A DNA stretch of 64,000 nt from assembly GCF_005145045.1 (NCBI RefSeq), contig NZ_CP039691.1, positions 131,001 through 195,000 on the forward strand, given 5' to 3'. Positions 17,832-26,715 of this stretch are shown here, piece after piece; positions within the stretch are counted from its first letter, which is position 1; the number at the start of each line of letters is the position of its first letter. Under the pieces are notes generated by a model. The model had not been told where the DNA came from. It saw only the letters and a list, made by a program, of their open reading frames with translations, and searched no databases. This stretch comes from Agrobacterium larrymoorei (GTDB taxonomy: Bacteria > Pseudomonadota > Alphaproteobacteria > Rhizobiales > Rhizobiaceae). Made by a program: the position numbers and the translations under genes.

Positions 17832-19229
17832 ATGGCCCCCTTTCAATTTATCGAGCGCGCTACCCCTTTCAGCTCCAAGGCAGGAAAAACACTGCCTGTT
17901 TTTGCCGTTACGCCAGCCCATATCGAACAGGGCGCCATCGATCCCATCGCGCTGGACTGGGCGCGCAAGGCGGGCTTCAAGGCCGATGCCGGTTCGATGC
18001 TTCTTATTCCGTCCGCTGAAGGCGCGCTCGGTGGCGCGCTGCTCGGTCTTGGCACCAATCCATCCGAATTGCCCTTCATCACCGGCAAGCTCGCCCGTGA
18101 ACTTCCAGAAGGCGACTGGCACATCGAAACCGCGCCGCTGACGGTCAACCGTCTCGCGCTGGGTTTCGGTCTGGGTGCCTACCGCTTCGATAAATACAAG
18201 ACGCTCAAAAGCAGCGGTGCGAAGCTGCTAATACCGCGCGATGCAGAAGATGCGGAGATCAAGCGCGTGCTGGCAGGTGTCTATCTTGCCCGCGATCTGA
18301 TCAACGTGCCCGCCAACGATATGGGGCCGGACCAGCTGGAAATCGCTTTCCGCAGCCTTGCCGCACACTACAAGGCGCAGGTTTCGGTCATTACCGGCGA
18401 CGATCTTCTGAAGGAGAATTTCCCGCTGGTGCATGCGGTGGGACGCGCAAGCGAAAGCGCCCCTCGCCTGCTGGAAATGAGCTGGGGCAAGAAGGGCAAT
18501 CCGCGCGTGACGCTTGTCGGCAAGGGCGTGTGCTTCGATACTGGCGGCCTCGATATCAAGCCCTCCTCCTCCATGGCGCTGATGAAGAAGGATATGGGCG
18601 GTGCTGCCAACGTGCTTGGCCTTGCCCTGATGATCATGGATGCGCGCCTGCCCATCGACCTGCGCGTCATCGTTCCGGCCGTGGAAAACTCGATCTCGTC
18701 CAACGCCTTCCGCCCCGGCGATATCTACCAGAGCCGCAAGGGGCTTACGGTTCAGATCGACAATACCGATGCCGAAGGCCGTCTGATTCTGGCGGATGCA
18801 CTGGCATATGCGGATGAAGATGCCCCGGACCTCATGATCGACATGGCGACCCTGACGGGTGCTGCGCGCGTTGCGCTCGGCCCGGATGTTCCGCCCTTCT
18901 TCACCGACGATGAAGACCTAGCCCACAGCATTTCCGATGCCAGCATGGACACGGATGATCCCGTCTGGCGCCTGCCGCTTTACATGGGTTACGACAAGGA
19001 TATTCGCTCGCGCGCTGCAGATATAACCAATGCCCCATCCGGCGGCATGGCAGGATCGATTACCGCAGCGCTCTTCCTCAAGCGCTTTGTAACACAGACG
19101 AAGAAGTGGGCCCATTTCGATATTTACGGCTGGTGCTTAAGCGAACGTCCCCACTCATCCGTGGGTGGTGAAGCGCAGGCGATCCGGGCGCTGTTCCATT
19201 ATATATCCCGTGAGTTCGTGCGGAAATAA
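17832..19229 (+). CDS. M17 family leucyl-type aminopeptidase
   Basis: 465 residues. The C-terminal catalytic domain has the M17 signature NTDAEGRLILADALAYA (about residues 312-328). Upstream are the metal ligands GKGVCFDTGGLDIKPSSSMALMKKDMGGAANVLG, and downstream DMATLTGAARVALG and the glycine-rich loop near the end. It should be a cytoplasmic di-metal aminopeptidase that removes N-terminal residues from peptides, forming a hexamer. It lies divergent from tadD and convergent with pncB. Confidence 0.93.
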   Translation: MAPFQFIERATPFSSKAGKTLPVFAVTPAHIEQGAIDPIALDWARKAGFKADAGSMLLIPSAEGALGGALLGLGTNPSELPFITGKLARELPEGDWHIETAPLTVNRLALGFGLGAYRFDKYKTLKSSGAKLLIPRDAEDAEIKRVLAGVYLARDLINVPANDMGPDQLEIAFRSLAAHYKAQVSVITGDDLLKENFPLVHAVGRASESAPRLLEMSWGKKGNPRVTLVGKGVCFDTGGLDIKPSSSMALMKKDMGGAANVLGLALMIMDARLPIDLRVIVPAVENSISSNAFRPGDIYQSRKGLTVQIDNTDAEGRLILADALAYADEDAPDLMIDMATLTGAARVALGPDVPPFFTDDEDLAHSISDASMDTDDPVWRLPLYMGYDKDIRSRAADITNAPSGGMAGSITAALFLKRFVTQTKKWAHFDIYGWCLSERPHSSVGGEAQAIRALFHYISREFVRK

Positions 19230-19237
19230 TGGATCAG

Positions 19238-19262
19238 AGGCGGGGCCGCTGTTGCGCCCCGC
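19238..19262. terminator. Convergent hairpin between aminopeptidase and pncB
   Basis: GGCGGGGC (19238-19245) pairs with GCCCCGCC (19255-19262) across a 9-nt loop, between two converging genes. There is no T-run on either strand, so termination is inferred from position. Confidence 0.45.
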
Positions 19263-19272
19263 CCGTCTGGTG

Positions 19273-20577
19273 TCAGACCAGAACCTTCTGATCCTTCCGG
19301 TCTTCCTGTCCGAAGAACTTCAGATAGCGCTGCACCTCTTCCGCATCGCCGGTCGCCTTTTGCGGATTGTCTGAGAGTTTGACCGCAGGTCGGCCATTCG
19401 CATCGCTCACCTTGCAGACGATGGAGATCGGCTTCAATCCCTCGATGGTCTTCGGCGCGCAACCGGCAAAGTCGTTGGTGAGGTTAGTGCCCCAGCCGAA
19501 GCTCATGCGCGCACGGCCTTCGAAGTGCTTATAGGTGTCGATTATGGCATCTACGTCGAGGCCGTCGGAGAAGATCAGCAGCTTCTTCTTCGGGTCGCGG
19601 CCCATCTTCTTCCACCAGTCGATGATTTTCTCGCCGCCCTCGATTGGTGGGGCGCTATCGGGCCTGAAGCCTGTCCAGTCCGCCACCCATTCGGGGGCAT
19701 TGCGCAGGAAGGCAGCGGTGCCGAAAGCATCCGGCAGGACGATCAGGAGATTGCCACCATAGAGCCGGTTCCAGTCCTTCATGACCTGATAGGGTGCTGC
19801 CGCCAGTTCCTCATCGTTCTGCGCCAGAGCCGCGACCACCATGGGAAGTTCATGCGCGTTCGTGCCCACCGCTTCGAGGTCCGAATCCATCGCCAGCAAT
19901 ACATTGCTCGTGCCGGTGAAAGCCGGGCCGATGCCTTCCTTCAAGGCTTCGACGCACCAGCGCTGCCACAGGAAGCTGTGGCGACGGCGTGTGCCGAAGT
20001 CCGAGATCCGAAGGCCCGGCAGTTCGCGCAGGCGCTCCACCTTTTCCCACATCTTGGCCTTGGCGCGGGCATAAAGCACATCCAGCGTAAAGTACCCCAT
20101 GGAGCGCATTGCGCTGCGCGACCGCAGCTCATTAATGATGGCAAGGGCTGGAATTTCCCATAGCGTGGTATCCATCCAGCGACCGTGGAAGTTCAACTCA
20201 TATTGCCCATCGCGCTTGAAAAGCTCGTATTCCGGCAATTGATAGCTGGACAGCCAGGACAGAAATTCCGGCTCGAAAATCTGCGACCGGCCATAGAAGG
20301 TATTACCGGCAAGCCAGATGCTTTCCTTCTTTGAGAGCCTGAGGCTGCGGGCATGATCCAGCTGCTCGCGAAGCTCCATCTCATCGATCTCATCCGCGAG
20401 CTTTACCGTTTTGGTGCGGTTGATGAGCGAGAAGGTGGCGTCCACCTCTGGATAAAGCTTCCAGATCATCTGCAACATCAACAGCTTGTAGAAGTCCGTA
20501 TCGATGAGGCTGCGGATAATGGGGTCCAGCTTCCAGGTGTGATTGTGAACACGGGTCGCTATATCTGTCTTCGTCAT
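19273..20577 (-). CDS. pncB: Nicotinate phosphoribosyltransferase
   Basis: About 434 residues. It converts nicotinate and PRPP, with ATP, to nicotinate mononucleotide in NAD salvage. Family motifs are [89 protein letters not shown] and [11 protein letters not shown]. The [10 protein letters not shown] start at 20577 is chosen because family members begin there; two in-frame ATGs lie 12 and 21 nt upstream and are possible. The protein is very close to the Agrobacterium PncB as remembered, which supports the taxonomic call. Confidence 0.95.
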   Translation of the reverse strand: MTKTDIATRVHNHTWKLDPIIRSLIDTDFYKLLMLQMIWKLYPEVDATFSLINRTKTVKLADEIDEMELREQLDHARSLRLSKKESIWLAGNTFYGRSQIFEPEFLSWLSSYQLPEYELFKRDGQYELNFHGRWMDTTLWEIPALAIINELRSRSAMRSMGYFTLDVLYARAKAKMWEKVERLRELPGLRISDFGTRRRHSFLWQRWCVEALKEGIGPAFTGTSNVLLAMDSDLEAVGTNAHELPMVVAALAQNDEELAAAPYQVMKDWNRLYGGNLLIVLPDAFGTAAFLRNAPEWVADWTGFRPDSAPPIEGGEKIIDWWKKMGRDPKKKLLIFSDGLDVDAIIDTYKHFEGRARMSFGWGTNLTNDFAGCAPKTIEGLKPISIVCKVSDANGRPAVKLSDNPQKATGDAEEVQRYLKFFGQEDRKDQKVLV

Positions 20578-20734
20578 TGCTGCTGCCATCCCCCACACCG
20601 GGCTTTCCCTATGAAGAGAAGCCGGTATCGCCGCGCATTTCGAAAGGCGTGAGCCTTATTCAACAAAGACTTATCTGAAAACGTCGCCTCAAGTCCAGAC
20701 CGGTTTGTGTGAAGCCGGTTCGGTTACTGACGTC

Positions 20735-21100
20735 TCAAAAGTCCGTTGCGGGTGGATTGATGCCGGGATACCAGTCTTTCGACGTTGGGACCCGTGTTCC
20801 GAAAGCGGAAACGCCAGCCGAACCGGTGCAGCGATATCCCTGCACGGGAAGTCCGTTATTGCCGAAAAGATCGCGGTAGGCGCCGTTCGGATATCCCGAG
20901 GGGACCGTTGTCGAGTAGCAGTGGTATCGCTCCTTTGGCTGGAGCGTCTTCGGGTCCTTGACGCCGGGAAGATTGGCGTAGGCGTCCGGTGCCGGCAGAT
21001 AGCCTTTTTCGAATACCGTTTGCGCCTCGGCCATACTCGCCATCGAGAGGGCGACTGCGATAATCGCTATTCCGGCACTCCAGCGTTTCATTCTCTTCAT
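20735..21100 (-). CDS. Small secreted protein of unknown function
   Basis: About 121 residues from MKRMKRW, with a clear Sec signal peptide (AIIAVALSMASMAEAQT) and a short mature part. The mature part has two cysteines (YHCYSTT, GYRCTGS) that could form one disulfide, and is rich in Gly, Pro and Tyr. I do not recognise the family. The start is uncertain: the same frame is open back to 21151, and in-frame ATGs also lie at 21109 and 21091. It follows the NlpC/P60 gene on the same strand. Confidence 0.6.
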   Translation of the reverse strand: MKRMKRWSAGIAIIAVALSMASMAEAQTVFEKGYLPAPDAYANLPGVKDPKTLQPKERYHCYSTTVPSGYPNGAYRDLFGNNGLPVQGYRCTGSAGVSAFGTRVPTSKDWYPGINPPATDF

Positions 21101-21188
21101 CGTCTGCATCCAGATGCTATCCGAGCCAATATAGGCGAAGAAAATGCTCAAATGCAGATGCTTCGATCAAAACGTTTTCGTGAGCGGT

Positions 21189-22046
21189 TCAAGGTCTGCG
21201 ATAAGCCGTCGGCAACTCATAGAGCCAGCCAATCCGCTTGATCGCCTCTTCCAGATTCTCCCGCGACACATTCATGGTGTGGCCATTGGCGTGGAGCAGC
21301 GTGGTCTCGTCCTCCATGATGCCGACATGACCCTTCCAGAAAACGAGATCACCACGGCGCAATTCATCGCGCGTGATTTCAGTGCCCAGGGATTTCACCT
21401 GCATGTCCGTATCGCGCAACGCGGATTTTCCCGTCATTGCCATGGAGAGTTGCACGAGGCCCGAGCAATCGATGCCGAAACCGGAACGTCCGCCCCAGAG
21501 ATAGGGGGTTTCCAGAAACCGGAGAGCCACCGCAACATAATCCTCTGAAACGCGCTGTTCGACCGGAATGCAGTGAGCGGCAATCACGCCCTCGCCCTTT
21601 GCGGTCATCAGATAGCGCGTGCCACGCGTCTCCTCCTCGCCGACGAAAGTCAGACGGCTGCCCATGGACAAGGCAGCGACAGGTGGCTTTCGAAGTTCAG
21701 CTATCGGGTAAAGAAAGGTGCGGGGCGCAGTGACGATGTGCGTTGCGGCTTCAACCTCACCGATTGCCGCTTCGGGGACGTAACCGGCGTAACCATCCGA
21801 TTCGGCCTGTACCCATGCCCAGCCATCAGCGCGGTCGAACACGCGCACGGTTTCGCCGAGCAGAAGCTCCGTATCGATACCGGATTTTTCGTCTGGCTTT
21901 GGTCGAAGTCCGACGACGGGAAGGGCGATACGAGCCTCAGCGCCACTGACGAAACGTTCCGCCTCCACCTTGCCCTTGAGGTTTTCATCCGCGAGATCGT
22001 TACGGAAAATGTTCAGGCGGCGGTCCAGGGTTTCGGCGGATGTCAT
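21189..22046 (-). CDS. NlpC/P60 family cell-wall peptidase with SH3-like domains
   Basis: 285 residues without a signal peptide. Two SH3-like segments (about 40-100 and 100-165) precede a NlpC/P60 domain with catalytic Cys194 in GFGIDCSGLVQ, His240 in WKGHVGIMED and a third polar residue near 252. Such enzymes cut gamma-D-Glu to diamino-acid bonds in peptidoglycan peptides. With no export signal it may recycle muropeptides in the cytoplasm, as YkfC-type enzymes do; the M17 aminopeptidase nearby would fit this. Confidence 0.88.
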   Translation of the reverse strand: MTSAETLDRRLNIFRNDLADENLKGKVEAERFVSGAEARIALPVVGLRPKPDEKSGIDTELLLGETVRVFDRADGWAWVQAESDGYAGYVPEAAIGEVEAATHIVTAPRTFLYPIAELRKPPVAALSMGSRLTFVGEEETRGTRYLMTAKGEGVIAAHCIPVEQRVSEDYVAVALRFLETPYLWGGRSGFGIDCSGLVQLSMAMTGKSALRDTDMQVKSLGTEITRDELRRGDLVFWKGHVGIMEDETTLLHANGHTMNVSRENLEEAIKRIGWLYELPTAYRRP

Positions 22047-22113
22047 GCTCTTCGATCCTGATTGGTTTAAGCTCTAGCGCTGAATGAAGGTCCAAAGCGG
22101 CGAATCTTCGGCC

Positions 22114-22497
22114 TCACGCCTCGCGCGCTTCATCGATAATCATATCGCCGAATTTTTCCAGATAAAGCGCCCCCGCGACCGTTCGCTTGATCACCACATT
22201 GCGGCGATCCTTTTCGTCGCGCTCGCGCTCCACCAGACCCATCGCACCCATGCTGTCCAGCGCGCGCGTGATCACCGGCTTCGTTACACCGAGGACGCTG
22301 GCCAATCCCCGGACCGTGTGAGGCGGTGGAACGAGATAGATGTGAAGCAGGATCGCCGTCTGCCGTAGTGTCAGATCAGGCGCATTGTCTTCCACCTGCG
22401 CCAATGCAACGCGGTGCCACAAGCCCAGCGCCTGACTTGGCGACAATTCCACTGGCACGGAGAAACTCCCTGTTCGTTCGGACGATCTGCCGCCCAT
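22114..22497 (-). CDS. MarR family transcriptional regulator
   Basis: About 127 residues from MGGRSSERTG. It has a winged-helix domain: LTLRQTAILLHIYLVPPPHTVRGLASVLGVTKPVITRALDSMGAMGLVERERDEKDRRNVVIKRT. The recognition helix and the charged wing (DEKDRRN) match MarR. The frame is open further upstream to 22638 but that part is basic and low in coding character, so the shorter form is preferred. It lies 67 bp upstream of the NlpC gene on the same strand; its target is not evident. Confidence 0.85.
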   Translation of the reverse strand: MGGRSSERTGSFSVPVELSPSQALGLWHRVALAQVEDNAPDLTLRQTAILLHIYLVPPPHTVRGLASVLGVTKPVITRALDSMGAMGLVERERDEKDRRNVVIKRTVAGALYLEKFGDMIIDEAREA

Positions 22498-22725
22498 AGT
22501 CGCGCAAAGCGGTGAATAAAAACAAAACCGCCGCCGTCTCGAAACAGCTGTTTCAGAACGGCGGCAGCTTTCTTTGCTCGTTTTGAGCTTTTTACGTCCC
22601 CTCTGGACTTGCGCTTCGATATGCAGGAAGCGTGCCAAGTCGATTTCAAGCCATTTCGCTTACGATGGCTTGGTCAGAAGGAGATGCGAGGCGCTTTTTT
22701 AAGCGCCGCGCAAAATTAAGTCGCA

Positions 22726-22756
22726 CCGGCCTTTAAGCTGAAAAACCAAAGGCCGG
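22726..22756 (-). terminator. Terminator-like hairpin after the DUF475 gene
   Basis: CCGGCCTTT (22726-22734) pairs with AAAGGCCGG (22748-22756), 8 bp after the DUF475 stop. A second hairpin, GGCGCTTttttAAGCGCC, follows at about 22690-22707. Confidence 0.6.
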
Positions 22757-22763
22757 GCAGATT

Positions 22764-23870
22764 TTAGATTTCCGCACCCTGCGCAGCTTCCACCTCACGG
22801 CCTTTTTCCTGCCGATTGTAGCGGATGGAAGACCAGAGCGAGATGCCGATGAGTGCCGCACCGCCAAGACCGGTAATCACTTCCGGAATATGGATAAGGC
22901 TCTGCATGTACATGATGACCGACAGGATGAGGATGGCGTAGAACGCGCCGTGCTCAAGGTAGCGGTATTCTGCAAGCGTACCCTTTTCCACCAGCATGAT
23001 GGTCATGGAGCGGACATACATCGCGCCGATGCCGAGACCGATTGCGATGATGAACAGGTTCGACGTCAGCGCGAAGGCGCCGATCACGCCATCGAAAGAG
23101 AAGCTGGCATCGAGCACTTCGAGGTACAGAAACGCGCCGAAGCCGCCCTTTGCAGCACCTTCCAGCATCTGCTGGCTGCGATCGAGAACGCCGCCCAGCA
23201 CCTCGACCAGAAGGAAGGTCAAGAGACCCCAGATCGCGGAGGTGAAGAAAACGTTTGCTGCCTCCGGGCCGAGATCCGGATTGGTGCTGTTGCTGATGAT
23301 GCGCGTGAAGATCAGCATAATGATGAGAACGAAAGCGATTTCGATGCCCTTGATGGACGAATAGGTCGCGATCTTTTCTTCGAACCAGCGAACCCAGTGC
23401 ACATCCTTCTCATGATCGAAAAAGAAGCTGAGGCCCACCATCATCAGGAAGGTGCCGCCGAAGGCAGCAATCGGCAGATGCGCGTCATGCATGATCTGTG
23501 CGTAACGATCCGGCTCGGTTGCGGCCATGACCATGGCTGTCCACGGGCCGACATTGGCTGCAACGACTACAATGAGCAGCGGGAAGACGATACGCATGCC
23601 GAAGACGGCGATCAGAATACCCCAGGTCAGGAAGCGGTGCTGCCATTCCGGGGTCATGTCTTTGAGCTTGTTGGCGTTGACGATGGCGTTATCGAAGGAA
23701 AGCGAGATTTCCAGAACCGCCAGAACCGCGCAAATGAAGAAGATCGTGGCCGTACCGCTGACGGTGCCCGTCATTTCCCAGCCGAGCCATCCGCCCAAAA
23801 TAAGGCCGACGACCGTGACGATGAAGGCCCATTTGAAATAGGCGAGGGTCGAGTGTGTGGTAGAGGTCAT
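22764..23870 (-). CDS. TerC-like DUF475 integral membrane protein
   Basis: 368 residues with eight to ten membrane segments. It carries the TerC-type motif LEISLSFDNAIVNANKL (about 50-66) and a second one later (LEVLDASFSFDGVIGAFAL), both with paired Ser/Phe/Asp. TerC/DUF475 proteins are linked to metal-ion export or metal loading, often manganese or tellurite response; the ion here is not shown. The start codon overlaps the stop of a 27-codon upstream frame (TGATG), and a structured leader and promoter lie beyond, so expression is probably controlled at RNA level. Confidence 0.85.
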   Translation of the reverse strand: MTSTTHSTLAYFKWAFIVTVVGLILGGWLGWEMTGTVSGTATIFFICAVLAVLEISLSFDNAIVNANKLKDMTPEWQHRFLTWGILIAVFGMRIVFPLLIVVVAANVGPWTAMVMAATEPDRYAQIMHDAHLPIAAFGGTFLMMVGLSFFFDHEKDVHWVRWFEEKIATYSSIKGIEIAFVLIIMLIFTRIISNSTNPDLGPEAANVFFTSAIWGLLTFLLVEVLGGVLDRSQQMLEGAAKGGFGAFLYLEVLDASFSFDGVIGAFALTSNLFIIAIGLGIGAMYVRSMTIMLVEKGTLAEYRYLEHGAFYAILILSVIMYMQSLIHIPEVITGLGGAALIGISLWSSIRYNRQEKGREVEAAQGAEI

Positions 23871-23953
23871 CAGAACGCCCCCCGGATAAAGGAAGAGCGA
23901 GACATATGCATGGCGTCAGACGCCAGCATGTGATGCTTGGTCAGATTGTTCAT
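23870..23953 (-). CDS. Candidate 27-residue leader peptide upstream of the DUF475 gene
   Basis: An open frame of 27 codons starts at ATG 23953 with GGCGGA 9 nt upstream and ends in TGA overlapping the ATG of the DUF475 gene (TGATG). The peptide begins MNNLTKHHML and is rich in His and Met (KHHM, MHM). Its mRNA can fold into two tight hairpins (GGCGTC/GACGCC at 23912-23924; AGCAT/ATGCT at about 23926-23938). Overlap geometry suggests translational coupling. Whether the peptide or only its translation matters is unknown. Confidence 0.5.
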   Translation of the reverse strand: MNNLTKHHMLASDAMHMSRSSFIRGAF

Positions 23954-24071
23954 GGGTGTTAATCCGCCGGCGTAACAAGCAGGCGGTACCGACATCGCGA
24001 GAGCGCCGTAAAACTCTCGCCAGAGGGGCCCGGCACCAAAGTTCTGTCCCTACCCGATGTCAGGGGCGGGA
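23954..24071 (-). ncRNA. Structured 5' leader, candidate riboswitch, of the DUF475 gene
   Basis: After the promoter, the leader can form a closing stem GACATCG (24061-24055) with CGATGTC (23997-23991). This encloses a hairpin GCGAGAG (24020-24014) with CTCTCGC (24003-23997), followed by CCGCC (23986-23982) with GGCGG (23968-23964). The last stem contains the ribosome site of the 27-codon frame. A ligand-dependent switch that hides or frees that site is inferred. TerC-family genes are often under the yybP-ykoY manganese riboswitch, but I do not see its GGGGAGUA signature, so the class is left open. Confidence 0.45.
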
Positions 24072-24078
24072 ATGTCCT

Positions 24079-24107
24079 TTAGTCTCTCAACTTCGTGATT
24101 TCGTCAA
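24079..24107 (-). promoter_or_regulatory. Promoter of the DUF475 leader
   Basis: TTGACG (-35, 24107-24102), 17-bp spacer, GACTAA (-10, 24084-24079) on the minus strand, placing the start of transcription near 24071. Confidence 0.5.
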
Positions 24108-24131
24108 GGCGAAAGTTGTTTTTTACTGCAT

Positions 24132-24152
24132 TGACGGCCAAAAACCGTCAAA
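24132..24152. other. Perfect 7-bp inverted repeat downstream of the DMT gene
   Basis: TTGACGG and CCGTCAA flank CCAAAAA. It sits after the DMT transporter stop and upstream of the DUF475 promoter. It could be a weak terminator (no T-run follows) or a protein site; function not shown. Confidence 0.35.
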
Positions 24153-24215
24153 CTTAATGCTGTTTCGATTATCTCAGGTTGTGATTGGCTTAATCGTTTC
24201 CTGATCGATCAGGTG

Positions 24216-25145
24216 TTACACCACATCGCCAAGTGGTTGATCCGCCACCTTCGCCTGTTTCCGCTTCAGCGCATTTTCACGGAAGAAGATGTAAAGGCCG
24301 GAAACGACGATCAGCGCGGCTCCGATAACGATGCTGGACTGCGGAATATCGCCGAACATCAGCCAGCCGAAGACGACGGCCCAGAGCAGCAACGTATATT
24401 GCAGCGGTGCGACTGTCGCTGCATCGGCGAGCTTGAGAGCGCGATTGACCAGCACATGCGCGGTCATCGCGACGATGCCCAGAAGGGCAAGCAGCGAGAG
24501 ATCGAAGCCCGATTGCAACGGCACCCAACCCGAAGGCGCCAGCATGATGGCGACCACGCCGGCGAGGCCAGCGCCGATCACCTGCCAGAAGGCCAGAACC
24601 GTATCCGGCGTATTACGCAGTTGCCGACCGGACAGCATCATAAAGGCAAAGGCGGCGCTGCCGAGAATGGAGAAGAATGCAGCGCTCGTTAGTGAAGCGG
24701 AGCTTGGTTTCAGCGCAATCAGAACGCCGATGAAGCCGATGCCGATTGCGGTCCATCGTCTCCAGCCCACTTTTTCGCCTAAGAGAAAGGGCGAAAGTGC
24801 TGCCACATAGATGGGGGCGGCCAGCCAGTAGGTCATGACGTCTGCCAGAGGCAGTGCTGCCACCGCGAAGTAGAAACAGAAAAGCTCGGCGGTGGAAAAG
24901 AAAACGCGCGCGACCTGCAAGCCGGGGCGTTCCACATTCACCAGCTTTGAGAGGCCGGATTTCCATAGGATTGGCACGAGAATGACGATGGCCGCAACGC
25001 TGCGGATAGCAACCACCTGCCCGAGGCTGTAGGTCGAAACCAGCCATTTGCCCATGGCATCGTTGAGGGCAAAGAGCAGCATGCCGAGAAGCATGACGGC
25101 CACGCCAAGACCCGTCGGCGAAAGCTGGCGAATAAATTGCGGCAT
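24216..25145 (-). CDS. EamA/DMT family drug-metabolite transporter
   Basis: About 309 residues from MPQFIRQLSPTG, which has GGGGAG upstream. There are ten hydrophobic segments forming two EamA repeats (for example LLGMLLFALNDAMGKWLVSTYSLGQVVAIRS and ALALLGIVAMTAHVLVNRALKLADAATVAPLQY). Members export small metabolites or amino acids; the substrate is not evident. It lies downstream of hutF on the same strand with a 141-bp gap, so co-transcription is possible but unproven. Confidence 0.88.
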   Translation of the reverse strand: MPQFIRQLSPTGLGVAVMLLGMLLFALNDAMGKWLVSTYSLGQVVAIRSVAAIVILVPILWKSGLSKLVNVERPGLQVARVFFSTAELFCFYFAVAALPLADVMTYWLAAPIYVAALSPFLLGEKVGWRRWTAIGIGFIGVLIALKPSSASLTSAAFFSILGSAAFAFMMLSGRQLRNTPDTVLAFWQVIGAGLAGVVAIMLAPSGWVPLQSGFDLSLLALLGIVAMTAHVLVNRALKLADAATVAPLQYTLLLWAVVFGWLMFGDIPQSSIVIGAALIVVSGLYIFFRENALKRKQAKVADQPLGDVV

Positions 25146-25286
25146 TTTGTTTTGAACTCCCCGGAGCGCTAAACGACCGTTAAAAGCAGCAGACGCCCCG
25201 CCTCCCTGCATTGACAGCAATGACTTGACGAGCAGACGACGCAAGTCAAGGCGTCCTGAGGGCTATATTAGCGATCCATGGAGATT

Positions 25287-26630
25287 TCAGACGCTCAAAA
25301 GCTGACTCATCGTATGCCGGAAGCGACGCGCGATTTCTTCGCGGTTGACGTGGCGACCGCCTCTCACCACTAATCTGCCGTTGATCCAGACCCGATCCGG
25401 CTTCACCAGATTTCCGAAAATCCAGCCATCGAGAATATGGTCGCCTTCCAGATAGGGCGCGGCTGACATATCGAGCGACACGAGATCCGCAGCTCGCCCG
25501 GTGTCGATGCCCGCCTTGGCACCAAGCGCCTTCGCACCACCAGCCATGGCCGCATCGAAAAGGCTACGTCCCGTAGACCCGTTGGCGGGAGCGATGACAT
25601 TGCGCGCACGGTGGGCCAGACGCTGGGAATATTCGAGCTGGCGTAATTCCTCTCCCACTCCGATCAGCACATTGCTGTCGGAACCCACGCCGAAGGAACC
25701 GCCATGAGCGAGAAACTCGACCGCCGGAAAGGTGCCATCACCGAGATTGGCTTCCGTGATTGGGCATAAGCCCGCGACGGCGCCGCTCTTTGCCACATCT
25801 TCCGTTTCCTGCTGCGTCATATGCGTTGCATGGATGAGGCACCAGCGATCCGTCACCTCTGCATTATCCAAAAGCCATTGCACAGGACGTTTACCGGACC
25901 ATGCGATGCAATCCTCGACTTCCTTCACCTGCTCGGCAATGTGGATGTGGATTGGTGCGTCCGGCGCAAGGTTCGCTGCGAATTGTAGCTGTTCCGGCGT
26001 CACCGCCCGCAGGCTGTGTGGCGCGACACCAACCACGCTTTCCCGCACGCCGGATACCGCTTTCCGGCAGCCTTCCAGGAGGCGCGCAAAGCTATCCGGT
26101 GAATTGATGAACCGCCGCTGGCCTTCCACCGGCATTTGCCCGCCAAAACCGGAATGGGCATAGAGGACGGGCAGCAGCGTCAGCGAAATGCCTGTCCCGT
26201 ATGCGGCAGCGGCGATCCTTTCAGCGAGTTCGGCAATATTGGCGTATTGGCCGCCGTCCTTGTCGTGGTGGAGATAGTGGAATTCTCCCACGCGCCCGAA
26301 ACCTGCTTCCAGCATCTCAACGTAAAGCTGGGCCGCGACAGCCTCCATCTGCTCCGGCGTCATGGTCAATGCGAAGCGGTACATCAGCATGCGCCAGCTC
26401 CAGAAACTGTCTTCGGTGGCCCCACGCGTTTCAACCATGCCAGCCATGGCACGCTGAAAGGCGTGGCTATGAAGGTTCGGCATGGCGGGCACGAGAACCT
26501 CAAGCAACTCATCGCCCGGCAGAGCGGCAGTATTTTCGTTTACCGAAGCGATTTTGCCGTCGCTGATCTCAATGCGAACGTTCTTTGCCCAACCCGTTGG
26601 CAACAAAGCAGATTTGGCATGAACAGACAT
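25287..26630 (-). CDS. hutF: Formimidoylglutamate deiminase
   Basis: 447 residues of the amidohydrolase superfamily. Zinc-site motifs are [18 protein letters not shown] (HxH), [23 protein letters not shown] and [15 protein letters not shown]. It converts N-formimidoyl-L-glutamate to N-formyl-L-glutamate plus ammonia, the fourth step of the five-enzyme histidine route that needs HutG. GGAG precedes the ATG. It is divergent from hutI and shares the HutC-type operator. Confidence 0.94.
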   Translation of the reverse strand: MSVHAKSALLPTGWAKNVRIEISDGKIASVNENTAALPGDELLEVLVPAMPNLHSHAFQRAMAGMVETRGATEDSFWSWRMLMYRFALTMTPEQMEAVAAQLYVEMLEAGFGRVGEFHYLHHDKDGGQYANIAELAERIAAAAYGTGISLTLLPVLYAHSGFGGQMPVEGQRRFINSPDSFARLLEGCRKAVSGVRESVVGVAPHSLRAVTPEQLQFAANLAPDAPIHIHIAEQVKEVEDCIAWSGKRPVQWLLDNAEVTDRWCLIHATHMTQQETEDVAKSGAVAGLCPITEANLGDGTFPAVEFLAHGGSFGVGSDSNVLIGVGEELRQLEYSQRLAHRARNVIAPANGSTGRSLFDAAMAGGAKALGAKAGIDTGRAADLVSLDMSAAPYLEGDHILDGWIFGNLVKPDRVWINGRLVVRGGRHVNREEIARRFRHTMSQLLSV

Positions 26631-26676
26631 CTCAGCTCCTCAAATTCATCGGCAAGGCACTTGCCTACCCGTCTAT

Positions 26677-26690
26677 TATGTATATACATA
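26677..26690. promoter_or_regulatory. HutC-type operator between hutF and hutI
   Basis: TATGTATATACATA is a perfect 14-bp palindrome in the 85-bp divergent gap. It resembles the TGTATATACA-type operators known for HutC in other proteobacteria. A single site could repress both arms. Confidence 0.65.
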
Positions 26691-26715
26691 TTCAGCAGAT
26701 GGGAAGGAAAAACTG

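Noticed and set aside
22890..23933. 347-codon plus-strand frame
   Set aside because: Shadow of the DUF475 membrane protein; low-complexity Asp/Glu/His composition typical of the antisense of a hydrophobic gene.
23954..24071. yybP-ykoY manganese riboswitch
   Set aside because: Gene context fits, but the GGGGAGUA loop signature is not seen, so only a structured leader is claimed.
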